Below, piece after piece: positions 26,423 to 34,279 of a stretch of 64,000 nt of DNA; within the stretch, counting starts at the first letter, position 1; every line of letters starts with the position of its first letter. Below the pieces are notes generated by a model. It was given only the letters and a program-made list of their open reading frames with translations. It was not told the origin of the DNA and made no database searches. Origin of the DNA: Seohaeicola saemankumensis (GTDB lineage Bacteria; Pseudomonadota; Alphaproteobacteria; Rhodobacterales; Rhodobacteraceae); contig NZ_JAIUZI010000008.1 in the NCBI RefSeq assembly GCF_020171285.1, positions 186,001 to 250,000 on the forward strand. Direction: 5' to 3'. A program made the position numbers and the translations under genes.

Positions 26423-27415
26423 ATGTTCAAGGCACTTGTGGTGAACAAGGACGACGACAGCGGCAAGACCAGCGCGGCGGTTCAGGAACTGTCGCTGGCC
26501 GACCTGCCGGACGGCGAGGTGACCGTCGCCGTCGAATATTCGACCGTCAACTACAAGGACGGGCTGTGCATCGGGCCGGGCGGCGGGCTGGTGCGCAAGT
26601 ATCCGCATGTGCCGGGCATCGATTTCGCCGGCACGGTCGAGGCCTCCTCGGATGACCGCTACAAGCCGGGCGACCGGGTGGTGCTGACCGGCTGGCGCGT
26701 GGGCGAGGCGCATTGGGGCGGCTACAGCCAGAAGGCCAACGTCAAGGCGGACTGGCTGGTGCCGCTGCCCGAGGGGCTGGATACCCGCGCCGCGATGGCG
26801 GTGGGTACGGCGGGGTTCACCGCGATGCTGGCGGTGATGGCGCTGGAAGACCACGGGATGGCCAAGAACCACGGTCCGGTTCTGGTGACCGGCGCGGCGG
26901 GCGGTGTCGGTTCGGTCGCCACCGCGATCCTGGCCAACCTGGGTTATGAGGTCGCCGCGGTGACCGGGCGGCCCGAGACGGCGGACTATCTGACCGCGCT
27001 GGGCGCCACCCGGATCGTGGCGCGCGAGGAACTGAACGAGACCGTCAAGCGGCCGCTGGAGAGCGAGAACTGGGCCGGTTGCGTCGACGCCGTCGGCGGG
27101 GCCATGCTGGCGCGGGTGCTGGGACAGATGAAATATGGCGCATCGGTCGCGGCGGTCGGGCTGGCGGGCGGCGCCGCCCTGCCGGCCACGGTGATCCCCT
27201 TCCTGTTGCGGGGGGTGAACCTGCTGGGCATCGACAGCGTCATGCAGCCCTACGACAACCGGGTCCGGGCCTGGAAACGGGTCGCCTCGGACCTGCCGAT
27301 GGACAAGCTGGAGGCGATGGTGCACCCCGCGACGCTGGCCGATCTGCCGCAACTGGGGGCGGACATCCTGAACGGGCAGGTCAAGGGCCGCGTGGTGGTC
27401 GACGTGAACGCCTGA
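26423..27415 (+). CDS. acuI: Acryloyl-CoA reductase (NADPH)
   Basis: A 330-residue medium-chain dehydrogenase/reductase of the AcuI/YhdH type. It has a GroES-like N-terminal domain (TVNYKDGLCIGPG, PHVPGIDFAGTV), no zinc ligands, and an NADPH Rossmann motif TGAAGGVGSVA (about residues 155-165). AcuI turns acryloyl-CoA, made from DMSP or 3-hydroxypropionate, into propionyl-CoA and removes toxic acryloyl-CoA. Cotranscription of dmdA and acuI is known in Ruegeria. ATG 26423 is preferred over 26420 because it is spaced better from AAGGAG. A strong terminator follows. Confidence 0.92.
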   Translation: MFKALVVNKDDDSGKTSAAVQELSLADLPDGEVTVAVEYSTVNYKDGLCIGPGGGLVRKYPHVPGIDFAGTVEASSDDRYKPGDRVVLTGWRVGEAHWGGYSQKANVKADWLVPLPEGLDTRAAMAVGTAGFTAMLAVMALEDHGMAKNHGPVLVTGAAGGVGSVATAILANLGYEVAAVTGRPETADYLTALGATRIVAREELNETVKRPLESENWAGCVDAVGGAMLARVLGQMKYGASVAAVGLAGGAALPATVIPFLLRGVNLLGIDSVMQPYDNRVRAWKRVASDLPMDKLEAMVHPATLADLPQLGADILNGQVKGRVVVDVNA

Positions 27416-27426
27416 GCCAGAGACGG

Positions 27427-27477
27427 GCCGCTGCCCGCGCACCGGGGTCGCCGGGCGCGCGGGCAGCGCGGCTTTTT
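27427..27477 (+). terminator. Rho-independent terminator after acuI
   Basis: A GC-rich stem with CTGCCCGC (27431-27438) pairing GCGGGCAG (27459-27466), extended by flanking GCCG/CGGC bases, is followed directly by a run of five T residues (27473-27477). This fits a strong intrinsic terminator 12 bases beyond the acuI stop and defines the 3' end of the DMSP operon. Confidence 0.88.
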
Positions 27478-27541
27478 GCCGGCGGGCTTGACCTGACCGG
27501 CGCGGCCCGTCATCCATTCGGCAGCAAGTGTCGGAGGGATC

Positions 27542-28768
27542 ATGTCACCACTGGATATTGATTTTGTTCGCAATCAGTTTCCGGCGTTTTCGGAACCATC
27601 GCTGCAGGGCCAGGCGTTTTTCGAAAACGCCGGCGGCTCCTATACCTGCGGACAGGTCATTGACCGGCTGACGCGCTTTTACACCCAGCGCAAGGTGCAA
27701 CCCTATGCGCCCTACGAGGCCAGCCGGCTGGCGGGCGAGGAAATGGACGAGGCGCGGCGCCGGATGGCGGCGCTTCTGGGGGTGGCGACGGAAGAGCTCA
27801 GCTTTGGCCCGTCGACGACGCAGAACACCTATGTGCTGGCGCGCGCCTTTGGGCAGTGGATGCAGCCGGGCGAGGCGATCGTGGTGACCAACCAGGACCA
27901 CGAGGCCAATTCGGGCCCGTGGCGGCGGCTGGCGGATCAGGGGATCGAACTGCGCGAATGGAAGATTAACCCGGCGACCGGGCATCTGAACCCCGAGGAC
28001 CTGGAACCGCTGCTGGACGAAAGCGTGCGGCTGGTCTGTTTCCCGCATTGCTCGAACGTGGTGGGAGAGATCAACCCGGTGACCGAGATCACCGCGATGG
28101 CGCATGCGGCCGGGGCCTTTGTCTGTGTCGACGGGGTCTCCTTTGCGCCGCACGGGTTTCCCGATGTCGGCGAGCTGGGGCCGGATATCTATCTGTTTTC
28201 CGCCTACAAGACCTTTGGCCCGCATCAGGGGCTGATGGTGATCCGCAAGGCGCTGGGCGACCTGCTGCCGAACCAGGGGCATTATTTCAACGCGGGCGAA
28301 CCGGGCAAACGCTTTACCCCGGCAGGGCCGGATCACGCGCAGGTCGCGGCCTGTGCGGGGATGGCGGATTATTTCGACGCGCTCTGCGACCATCACGGCG
28401 GTCCGGCCGAGGGGGCGACCGCGCGCGCGGCCTATGTGAACGGTCTGGTGCGCCAGCATGAATCGCGGCTGTTGCAGCCGCTGCTGGACGCGGTTGCCGC
28501 GCGCAACGATCTGCGCCTGATCGGGCCGGCCCGGGCCGAGCAGCGGGCGCCGACGGTGGCGCTGGCGCTGGGCCGGCCGGCGGAACCGGTGGCGGCGGCG
28601 CTGGCCGAACATGGCATCATGGCGGGGGGCGGCGATTTTTACGCCGTGCGCGCGCTCGAGGCGATGGGGGTCGATCCCGCGCAGGGGGTGCTGCGGCTGA
28701 GCTTTACCCATTACACCACGCAGGCCGAGATCGATCAGCTTTTGAACGCGCTCGACCGCGTATTGTGA
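27542..28768 (+). CDS. Class V aminotransferase (cysteine desulfurase-like)
   Basis: A 408-residue PLP-dependent enzyme of aminotransferase class V. The cofactor lysine is in FSAYKTFGPHQG (about residue 227), with the aspartate of CVDGVSFAPHG about 30 residues before it. The N-terminal FFENAGGSYTCGQV matches the CsdA/cysteine-desulfurase-like subgroup often annotated as 'aminotransferase class V-fold'. No conserved catalytic cysteine loop of true IscS/SufS is clear, so it may act on another amino-acid-like substrate. It follows the DMSP terminator and is transcribed separately. Confidence 0.82.
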   Translation: MSPLDIDFVRNQFPAFSEPSLQGQAFFENAGGSYTCGQVIDRLTRFYTQRKVQPYAPYEASRLAGEEMDEARRRMAALLGVATEELSFGPSTTQNTYVLARAFGQWMQPGEAIVVTNQDHEANSGPWRRLADQGIELREWKINPATGHLNPEDLEPLLDESVRLVCFPHCSNVVGEINPVTEITAMAHAAGAFVCVDGVSFAPHGFPDVGELGPDIYLFSAYKTFGPHQGLMVIRKALGDLLPNQGHYFNAGEPGKRFTPAGPDHAQVAACAGMADYFDALCDHHGGPAEGATARAAYVNGLVRQHESRLLQPLLDAVAARNDLRLIGPARAEQRAPTVALALGRPAEPVAAALAEHGIMAGGGDFYAVRALEAMGVDPAQGVLRLSFTHYTTQAEIDQLLNALDRVL

Positions 28769-28796
28769 TCCGGCCCCGCCGGGTCTGCGTATCCAT

Positions 28797-30239
28797 GTGG
28801 ACATGACTGCGGATACCCGAAATGAAACTGCGCCGGTTCTGGTCTGGTTCCGGCGCGACCTGCGCCTGAGTGACCACGCGGCGCTGACGGCGGCCTGTGC
28901 GACGGGACGGCCGGTGATCGCGGTGTTCATTCACGACGACGCGGTGGCGGGGCTGGGCGCCGCGCCGCGATTTCGGCTTGACCTCGGCCTGCGGGCGCTG
29001 GATGCGGCGCTGCGGGAAAAGGGCAGCCGGCTGATCCTGCGCCGAGGAGGCGCGCAGGAGGTTCTGCGGCAGCTGATCGTGGAAACCGGGGCGCGATCGG
29101 TTTACTGGACCCGGCTCTACGACCCGGCGTCGCAGGCGCGGGACAGCGCCCTAAAATCCGCGCTGAAGCAAGAGGGGATCGAGGCCCGGTCGTTTGCCGG
29201 CCATCTGCTGTTCGAACCCTGGACGGTTCAGACCGGGACCGGCGGGCCCTACCGGGTGTTTTCCCCGATGTGGCGGGCCGTGGCGGGGCGCGCGGTGGAC
29301 GGCCTGTTGCCGCCTCCCGACCGGATCGCCGCGCCGGCGGACTGGCCCGGCAGCGAACCGCTGGACGACTGGCAGCTGCAGCGCGGCATGCGGCTTGGTG
29401 CGCGGGTGGTCGCGGCGCATGTGCAGGCCGGAGAGGCCGCCGCGCTGGACCGGCTCGACGACTTCTGTGCCTCGGCCATGGCGCGGTACAAGGCGAAACG
29501 CGATCTTCCTGGCGTCGATGGGACATCGCGCCTGTCCGATTACCTGTCGCTGGGCGAAATCAGCCCGCATCGGTGCTGGGCCGCGGCGCTGCGCGCGGGC
29601 GAGGCGGGGGCGGCAGGGGCCGAGACGTTTCGCAAGGAGCTGGTCTGGCGGGAGTTCGCCTATCACCTGATGTATCACACCCCGCATATCCTGACCGAAA
29701 ACTGGCGGTCGGAGTGGCAGGGCTTTCGCTGGAACACCGATGGCGGCACCGCGCCGGTGACGGCCTGGAAACAGGGGCGCACCGGTGTGCCCCTCGTCGA
29801 TGCCGCAATGCGCGAAATGTACGTGACCGGCCGCATGCACAACCGCGCCCGGATGATCGCCGCCAGCTATCTGACCAAGCACTTGCTGACAGACTGGCGG
29901 ATCGGCCGTGACTGGTTCGAACAGCACCTGACGGACTGGGATCCGGCCAGCAACGCGATGGGCTGGCAATGGGTGGCCGGCTGCGGCCCCGATGCCTCGC
30001 CCTACTTCCGCATCTTCAACCCCGAGACCCAGCAGCAGAAATTCGACCCCGATGGCGGCTATCTCCGCCAGTGGATCGCCGAAGGGCATCGCGACCCCAC
30101 GCCCACCGCGCTCAGCTATTTCGACGCGGTGCCCGAAAGCTGGGCGCTGTCGCCGGAAATGCCCTATCCGCAACCGGTTGTCGGGTTGCGCGAGGGCCGC
30201 GAACGGGCCCTGGACGCCTATCACGACTGGCGCGGATAA
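28797..30239 (+). CDS. phrB: Deoxyribodipyrimidine photolyase
   Basis: A 480-residue DNA photolyase of the cryptochrome/photolyase family, which uses blue light and FADH- to split cyclobutane pyrimidine dimers. The N-terminal antenna domain starts VLVWFRRDLRLSDH; the C-terminal FAD domain has WREFAYHLMYH, GRMHNRARMI and NAMGWQWVAGCGPDASPYFR, all diagnostic. Either GTG 28797 or ATG 28803 could be the start; neither has a clear ribosome site. The gene is followed by the fatty-acid synthase-like gene after a short gap. Confidence 0.94.
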   Translation: MDMTADTRNETAPVLVWFRRDLRLSDHAALTAACATGRPVIAVFIHDDAVAGLGAAPRFRLDLGLRALDAALREKGSRLILRRGGAQEVLRQLIVETGARSVYWTRLYDPASQARDSALKSALKQEGIEARSFAGHLLFEPWTVQTGTGGPYRVFSPMWRAVAGRAVDGLLPPPDRIAAPADWPGSEPLDDWQLQRGMRLGARVVAAHVQAGEAAALDRLDDFCASAMARYKAKRDLPGVDGTSRLSDYLSLGEISPHRCWAAALRAGEAGAAGAETFRKELVWREFAYHLMYHTPHILTENWRSEWQGFRWNTDGGTAPVTAWKQGRTGVPLVDAAMREMYVTGRMHNRARMIAASYLTKHLLTDWRIGRDWFEQHLTDWDPASNAMGWQWVAGCGPDASPYFRIFNPETQQQKFDPDGGYLRQWIAEGHRDPTPTALSYFDAVPESWALSPEMPYPQPVVGLREGRERALDAYHDWRG

Positions 30240-30316
30240 GGCTGCGGCAACAGGAGCTTGCCAGAAAAGTCAACTCGTCTTAGCCTGTGACGGAAAACCG
30301 CAATGGGGAGTGCGGG

Positions 30317-31525
30317 ATGATCCTGACGACGACACAAGGGCAGAAGGACCTGCCCAGATATTTTGCGCAGGTAATGGAGATGCTGGCCCGGATGGAACGC
30401 GGCCGGCTGGATATCACCTTGCCCGATGGCCGCGTGTTTCGCGCCGAGGGCGCCGCGCCGGGGGCGGTGGCCGAAATCACGGTGCACAATCCAGACCTGT
30501 TTGCACGGCTGATCCGCGAGGGCGACCTGGGGTTTTCCGACGCCTACCTGGACGAATGGTGGACTACGCCCGACCTGATGGCCTTTATGGATCTGGTCCA
30601 TCAGGGCAGCGAAACGGTCTACGACGGCTTTCCCGGCGCCGGGCTGATCCGCGCCTATGAAAAGATGCGGTTCTGGCTGCAACGCAACCACAAGGCGCAG
30701 GCGCGCAAGAACATCGCGCATCACTACGATCTGGGCAACGATTTCTACCAGCTGTGGCTGGACGACACGATGACCTATTCCAGCGCCATTTTCGAAACCG
30801 GGCAGGAAAGCCTGGAAAAGGCGCAGACCGCCAAATACGCCAGCATGATCGACCAGATGGGCGCAAAACCGGGCGATCACATCCTCGAAATCGGCAGCGG
30901 CTGGGGCGGCTTTGCCGAATACGCCGCCCAGCAGCGCGGCATGCGCGTCACAGGGCTGACAATCAGCCAGGAACAGCTGAGCTATGCCAGGGAACGCATT
31001 GAAAAGGCAGGACTAAGTGACCGCGTGGACTTCAAGCTGCAGGACTACCGCGATGAAAAGGGCAGCTATGACGGCATCGCCAGCATCGAGATGTTCGAGG
31101 CGGTCGGCCAGAAATACTGGCCGGTCTATTTCGACACGGTGCGAGAACGGCTCAAGCCCGGCGCAAGGGCGACGCTTCAGATCATCACCGTCGCCGATCG
31201 CCGCTGGGAGGTCTACAAGCGCGGCGTCGATTTCATCCAGAAACACATCTTTCCCGGCGGCATGCTGCCCTGTCCGCGATTGCTGCGCGAACAGGTCGAC
31301 CGGGCCGGGCTGACCTTCGAGCGGTCGATCGAGTTCGGGCACAGCTATGACCTGACCCTGCGGCGGTGGTACGACACGTTCAACGGCAAGTGGGATCAGG
31401 TTGCCGCGCTGGGGTTCGATGACCGGTTTCGCCGGATGTGGAATTTCTACCTGACCTCCTGCGCTGCGGCCTTTGACAATGAGACCTGCGATGTTACCCA
31501 GATGACAGTGGCGCGTCCGTCCTGA
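30317..31525 (+). CDS. Cyclopropane-fatty-acyl-phospholipid synthase family methyltransferase
   Basis: A 402-residue SAM-dependent enzyme of the CFA synthase family. It has the HHYDLGNDFY motif, the SAM-binding ILEIGSGWGG, LTISQEQLSYA and the active-site region with IEMFEAVGQKYWPVYF and FPGGMLP. Members methylenate or methylate unsaturated acyl chains of membrane phospholipids. ATG 30317 follows GGGGAG; a GTG at 30287 is an alternative. It is transcribed with photolyase upstream and trgA downstream. Confidence 0.92.
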   Translation: MILTTTQGQKDLPRYFAQVMEMLARMERGRLDITLPDGRVFRAEGAAPGAVAEITVHNPDLFARLIREGDLGFSDAYLDEWWTTPDLMAFMDLVHQGSETVYDGFPGAGLIRAYEKMRFWLQRNHKAQARKNIAHHYDLGNDFYQLWLDDTMTYSSAIFETGQESLEKAQTAKYASMIDQMGAKPGDHILEIGSGWGGFAEYAAQQRGMRVTGLTISQEQLSYARERIEKAGLSDRVDFKLQDYRDEKGSYDGIASIEMFEAVGQKYWPVYFDTVRERLKPGARATLQIITVADRRWEVYKRGVDFIQKHIFPGGMLPCPRLLREQVDRAGLTFERSIEFGHSYDLTLRRWYDTFNGKWDQVAALGFDDRFRRMWNFYLTSCAAAFDNETCDVTQMTVARPS

Positions 31526-31582
31526 CCGTCACTCGCAACACGCTGACCCGCTGGCCTGCGGCGCAGAATTGAAAGGTCCCGA

Positions 31583-32023
31583 ATGCCCGAAGCCTCCCGC
31601 CTGATCGCCGCCGTCGGACTTGTCGTGATCGCCTTCATCGTGTCCGGGCAGGTCATGCCGCTGATGCCCGAGGGCACCGACTTTGGCTATTTCACCTATG
31701 TCAACATGGCGATCGGCGCGATCGTCGGCTGGACGGTCATGGGCCGCCGGGCCGGGCGCGGCATCACCTCGGCCATCAACAACGGGGTGACCGGGGTCGT
31801 GGCGATGGTGTTCTGGGCGCTTTTTGTGCAGGGCTGCTATGAAATGTTCCGGCTGGCGATGCGCAACCGCTATGACGGCCCCTTCGAGGCGGTTTTTGCC
31901 ATATTCGAGATCGGATTGGAGTATGGCATGGTCCTGCTGGCCCCGAACATCATCTGGACCATGCTGATCGGTGCGGTTGTGGCCGGTCTGGGCACTGAAT
32001 ACGCCTGGCGCCGCTGGGGCTAA
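31583..32023 (+). CDS. trgA: TrgA family membrane protein
   Basis: A 146-residue protein with four hydrophobic helices. Its conserved blocks (MPLMPEGTDFGYFTYVNMAIG, here split around PLMPEGTDFG, then GRRAGRGITSAINNG and the RNRYDGPFEAVF segment) match Rhodobacter TrgA, first described with trgB and cysK as a tellurite-resistance locus. The molecular role of TrgA is not known. The three genes occur here in the same order and close spacing, which supports the name. Confidence 0.85.
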   Translation: MPEASRLIAAVGLVVIAFIVSGQVMPLMPEGTDFGYFTYVNMAIGAIVGWTVMGRRAGRGITSAINNGVTGVVAMVFWALFVQGCYEMFRLAMRNRYDGPFEAVFAIFEIGLEYGMVLLAPNIIWTMLIGAVVAGLGTEYAWRRWG

Positions 32024-32050
32024 GGATTTGATAAAAAGGTAATTTCCAAG

Positions 32051-33172
32051 GTGGTCGATTTGTTTTTCTACGGCACATTGCGACATGTGCCATTGCTCGA
32101 ACGCGTGCTTGGCCGGTCGGCGGACCAGCTCGATTGCCAGAACGGCAGCTTGCCCGGATACGGCGCATTTGCGGTCCGCGATGAATGTTTCCCGATGATC
32201 TCAGCCGATCCCGATGGTGCCGCGCCGGGGATACTGGTGCGCGGATTGACGCCGGGCGATATCGACCGGTTGGCCTTTTACGAGGGCGGGTTCGGCTATG
32301 ATCTGCGGGATGTCCCCATAAGTCTGGACAACGGGACCGAAACCGCGGCCCAGGTGTTTTTCCCGCAAGAGGGGCTGTGGCAACTGGGCGATCCATGGTC
32401 CCTGCGGGACTGGGCGGCGGAATGGGGCGATCTGACCCTGCGCGCCGCCGAAGAGGTGATGTCCTACTACGGCCGGATGAGCGCGGCAGAGATCGCCCAG
32501 CGGTTTCCCTCGATCCGCCTACGCGCGGCGGCCTGGCTGGCCGCGCAACAGCGCCCGGCAGACCCCGACCGGGACATCGCCAGCGACGTGGTGGTTCACG
32601 ATTACCGCCGCGCCTACCTGAACTTTTTCGCGATGGAAGAGGTCGACCTGCAGTTCCGCCGCCACGATGGCACGATGAGCGCGGTGATGAACCGGTCGGC
32701 GTTCTTTGTCGGGCAGGCGGCGGTTGTGCTGCCCTATGACCCGGTGCGCGACTGCGTGCTGCTGACCGAACAGTTCCGCACGCCGGTGTTCCTGTCCGGG
32801 GATCGCGCGCCATGGGTGTGGGAACCGGTCGCCGGGCTGGTGGACCCCGGCGAAACCCCCGAACAGGCCGCCCACCGCGAGGCGATGGAAGAGGCCGGGC
32901 TGACGCTGGCGGCCCTTGAAAAGGCAGGCGAGGTCTATTCCAGCACCGGCAGTTCCAGCGAATACCTGCATCTGTACGTGGGGATTACCGAACTGACGGG
33001 CGACGGGGCCATCGGCGGGCTTGCCTCCGAAGGAGAGGACATCCGCAGCCGGATCCTCAGCTATGACGAGCTGATGGAGGGCGTCGACGGCAATCGCTAC
33101 CGCGACATGCCGCTGGTGACCACAGCGCTGTGGCTGGCGCGCCATCGGGACCGGCTGCGGGCCGCCGCCTGA
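32051..33172 (+). CDS. trgB: TrgB-like Nudix hydrolase with N-terminal cyclotransferase-like domain
   Basis: A 373-residue two-domain protein. Residues about 1-110 resemble gamma-glutamylcyclotransferase/AIG2-like proteins (VDLFFYGTLRHVPLLERVLG start). The C-terminal part (about 205-355) is a Nudix hydrolase with the box GLVDPGETPEQAAHREAMEEAGL (residues about 259-281, here G-x5-E-x7-REx2EExG). The Nudix part resembles ADP-sugar pyrophosphatases. Start GTG 32051. The position between trgA and cysK matches the known trgAB-cysK locus; its link to tellurite is genetic, not biochemical. Confidence 0.84.
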   Translation: MVDLFFYGTLRHVPLLERVLGRSADQLDCQNGSLPGYGAFAVRDECFPMISADPDGAAPGILVRGLTPGDIDRLAFYEGGFGYDLRDVPISLDNGTETAAQVFFPQEGLWQLGDPWSLRDWAAEWGDLTLRAAEEVMSYYGRMSAAEIAQRFPSIRLRAAAWLAAQQRPADPDRDIASDVVVHDYRRAYLNFFAMEEVDLQFRRHDGTMSAVMNRSAFFVGQAAVVLPYDPVRDCVLLTEQFRTPVFLSGDRAPWVWEPVAGLVDPGETPEQAAHREAMEEAGLTLAALEKAGEVYSSTGSSSEYLHLYVGITELTGDGAIGGLASEGEDIRSRILSYDELMEGVDGNRYRDMPLVTTALWLARHRDRLRAAA

Positions 33173-33243
33173 GCGGTGCGACTCCGCTTGAGGTCCATTC
33201 CCGGCTTCGATACACCTGAGATACAGGAAATACTGGGGGCACC

Positions 33244-34278
33244 ATGCGCATTGCACGCGACCTGGCCGACGCGATTGGCCACACACCACTGATCCGGCTG
33301 AAAAAAATCAGCGAGGAAACCGGCTGTGAGATTCTCGGCAAGGCCGAATTCATGAACCCCGGCCAGTCGGTCAAGGACCGCGCCGCGCTCTATATCATTC
33401 GCGATGCGCTGGCCCGGGGCGACCTGCGCCCCGGCGGCACCATCGTCGAGGGCACCGCCGGCAACACCGGCATCGGCCTGGCGCTGGTCGGCGCCTCGAT
33501 GGGGTTCAAGACGGTGATCGTGATCCCCGAAACCCAGAGCGAAGAGAAAAAGGACATGATCCGCCTGGCCGGCGCCGAACTGGTCCAGGTCCCCGCCGCG
33601 CCCTACCGCAACCCCAACAACTACGTGCGCTACTCGGGCCGCCTGGCCGAGAAACTGGCCGCCTCGAACCCCAACGGCGCGATCTGGGCCAACCAGTTCG
33701 ACAATGTCGCCAACCGGCAGGCCCATGTCGAAACCACCGGCCCCGAGATCTGGGAACAGACCGGCGGCAAGGTCGATGGCTTTGTCTGTGCCGTGGGCTC
33801 CGGCGGCACGCTGGCGGGCGTCGCCGAGGCGCTGCAGCCCAAGGGGGTCAAGATCGGCCTGGCCGATCCGCAAGGCGCAACCCTCTACAATTTCTACAAA
33901 AACGGCGAACACAAGGCCGAAGGCACCTCCATCACCGAGGGCATCGGCCAGGGCCGCATCACCGCCAACCTCGAAGGGTTCACCCCCGACATGGCCTGGC
34001 AGATCCCCGACGCCGAGGCGCTGCCCTACGTCTTCGACCTGCTGCACCACGAGGGGCTCTGCCTGGGCGGATCGTCGGCCATCAACATCGCCGGCGCCGT
34101 CCACATGGCGCGCGAACTGGGGCCGGGCCACACTATCGTGACCGTTCTGTGTGACTACGGGACGCGGTACCAGTCGAAACTCTTCAATCCCGATTTCCTG
34201 CGCAGCAAGGACTTGCCGGTGCCGGACTGGATGACGCGCGCGCCGTCCAGCATTCCGGGCGTGTTCGAGGACGTCTGA
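33244..34278 (+). CDS. cysK: Cysteine synthase A
   Basis: A 344-residue O-acetylserine sulfhydrylase. The PLP lysine is Lys44 in NPGQSVKDRAA, and GTAGNTGIGLA (about residues 77-87) and SGGTLAG bind the substrate carboxylate and PLP phosphate. It makes cysteine from O-acetylserine and sulfide. It is the third gene of trgA-trgB-cysK, and cysteine supply is a plausible link to tellurite tolerance. The downstream mechanosensitive channel begins two bases later. Confidence 0.95.
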   Translation: MRIARDLADAIGHTPLIRLKKISEETGCEILGKAEFMNPGQSVKDRAALYIIRDALARGDLRPGGTIVEGTAGNTGIGLALVGASMGFKTVIVIPETQSEEKKDMIRLAGAELVQVPAAPYRNPNNYVRYSGRLAEKLAASNPNGAIWANQFDNVANRQAHVETTGPEIWEQTGGKVDGFVCAVGSGGTLAGVAEALQPKGVKIGLADPQGATLYNFYKNGEHKAEGTSITEGIGQGRITANLEGFTPDMAWQIPDAEALPYVFDLLHHEGLCLGGSSAINIAGAVHMARELGPGHTIVTVLCDYGTRYQSKLFNPDFLRSKDLPVPDWMTRAPSSIPGVFEDV

Positions 34279-34279
34279 C

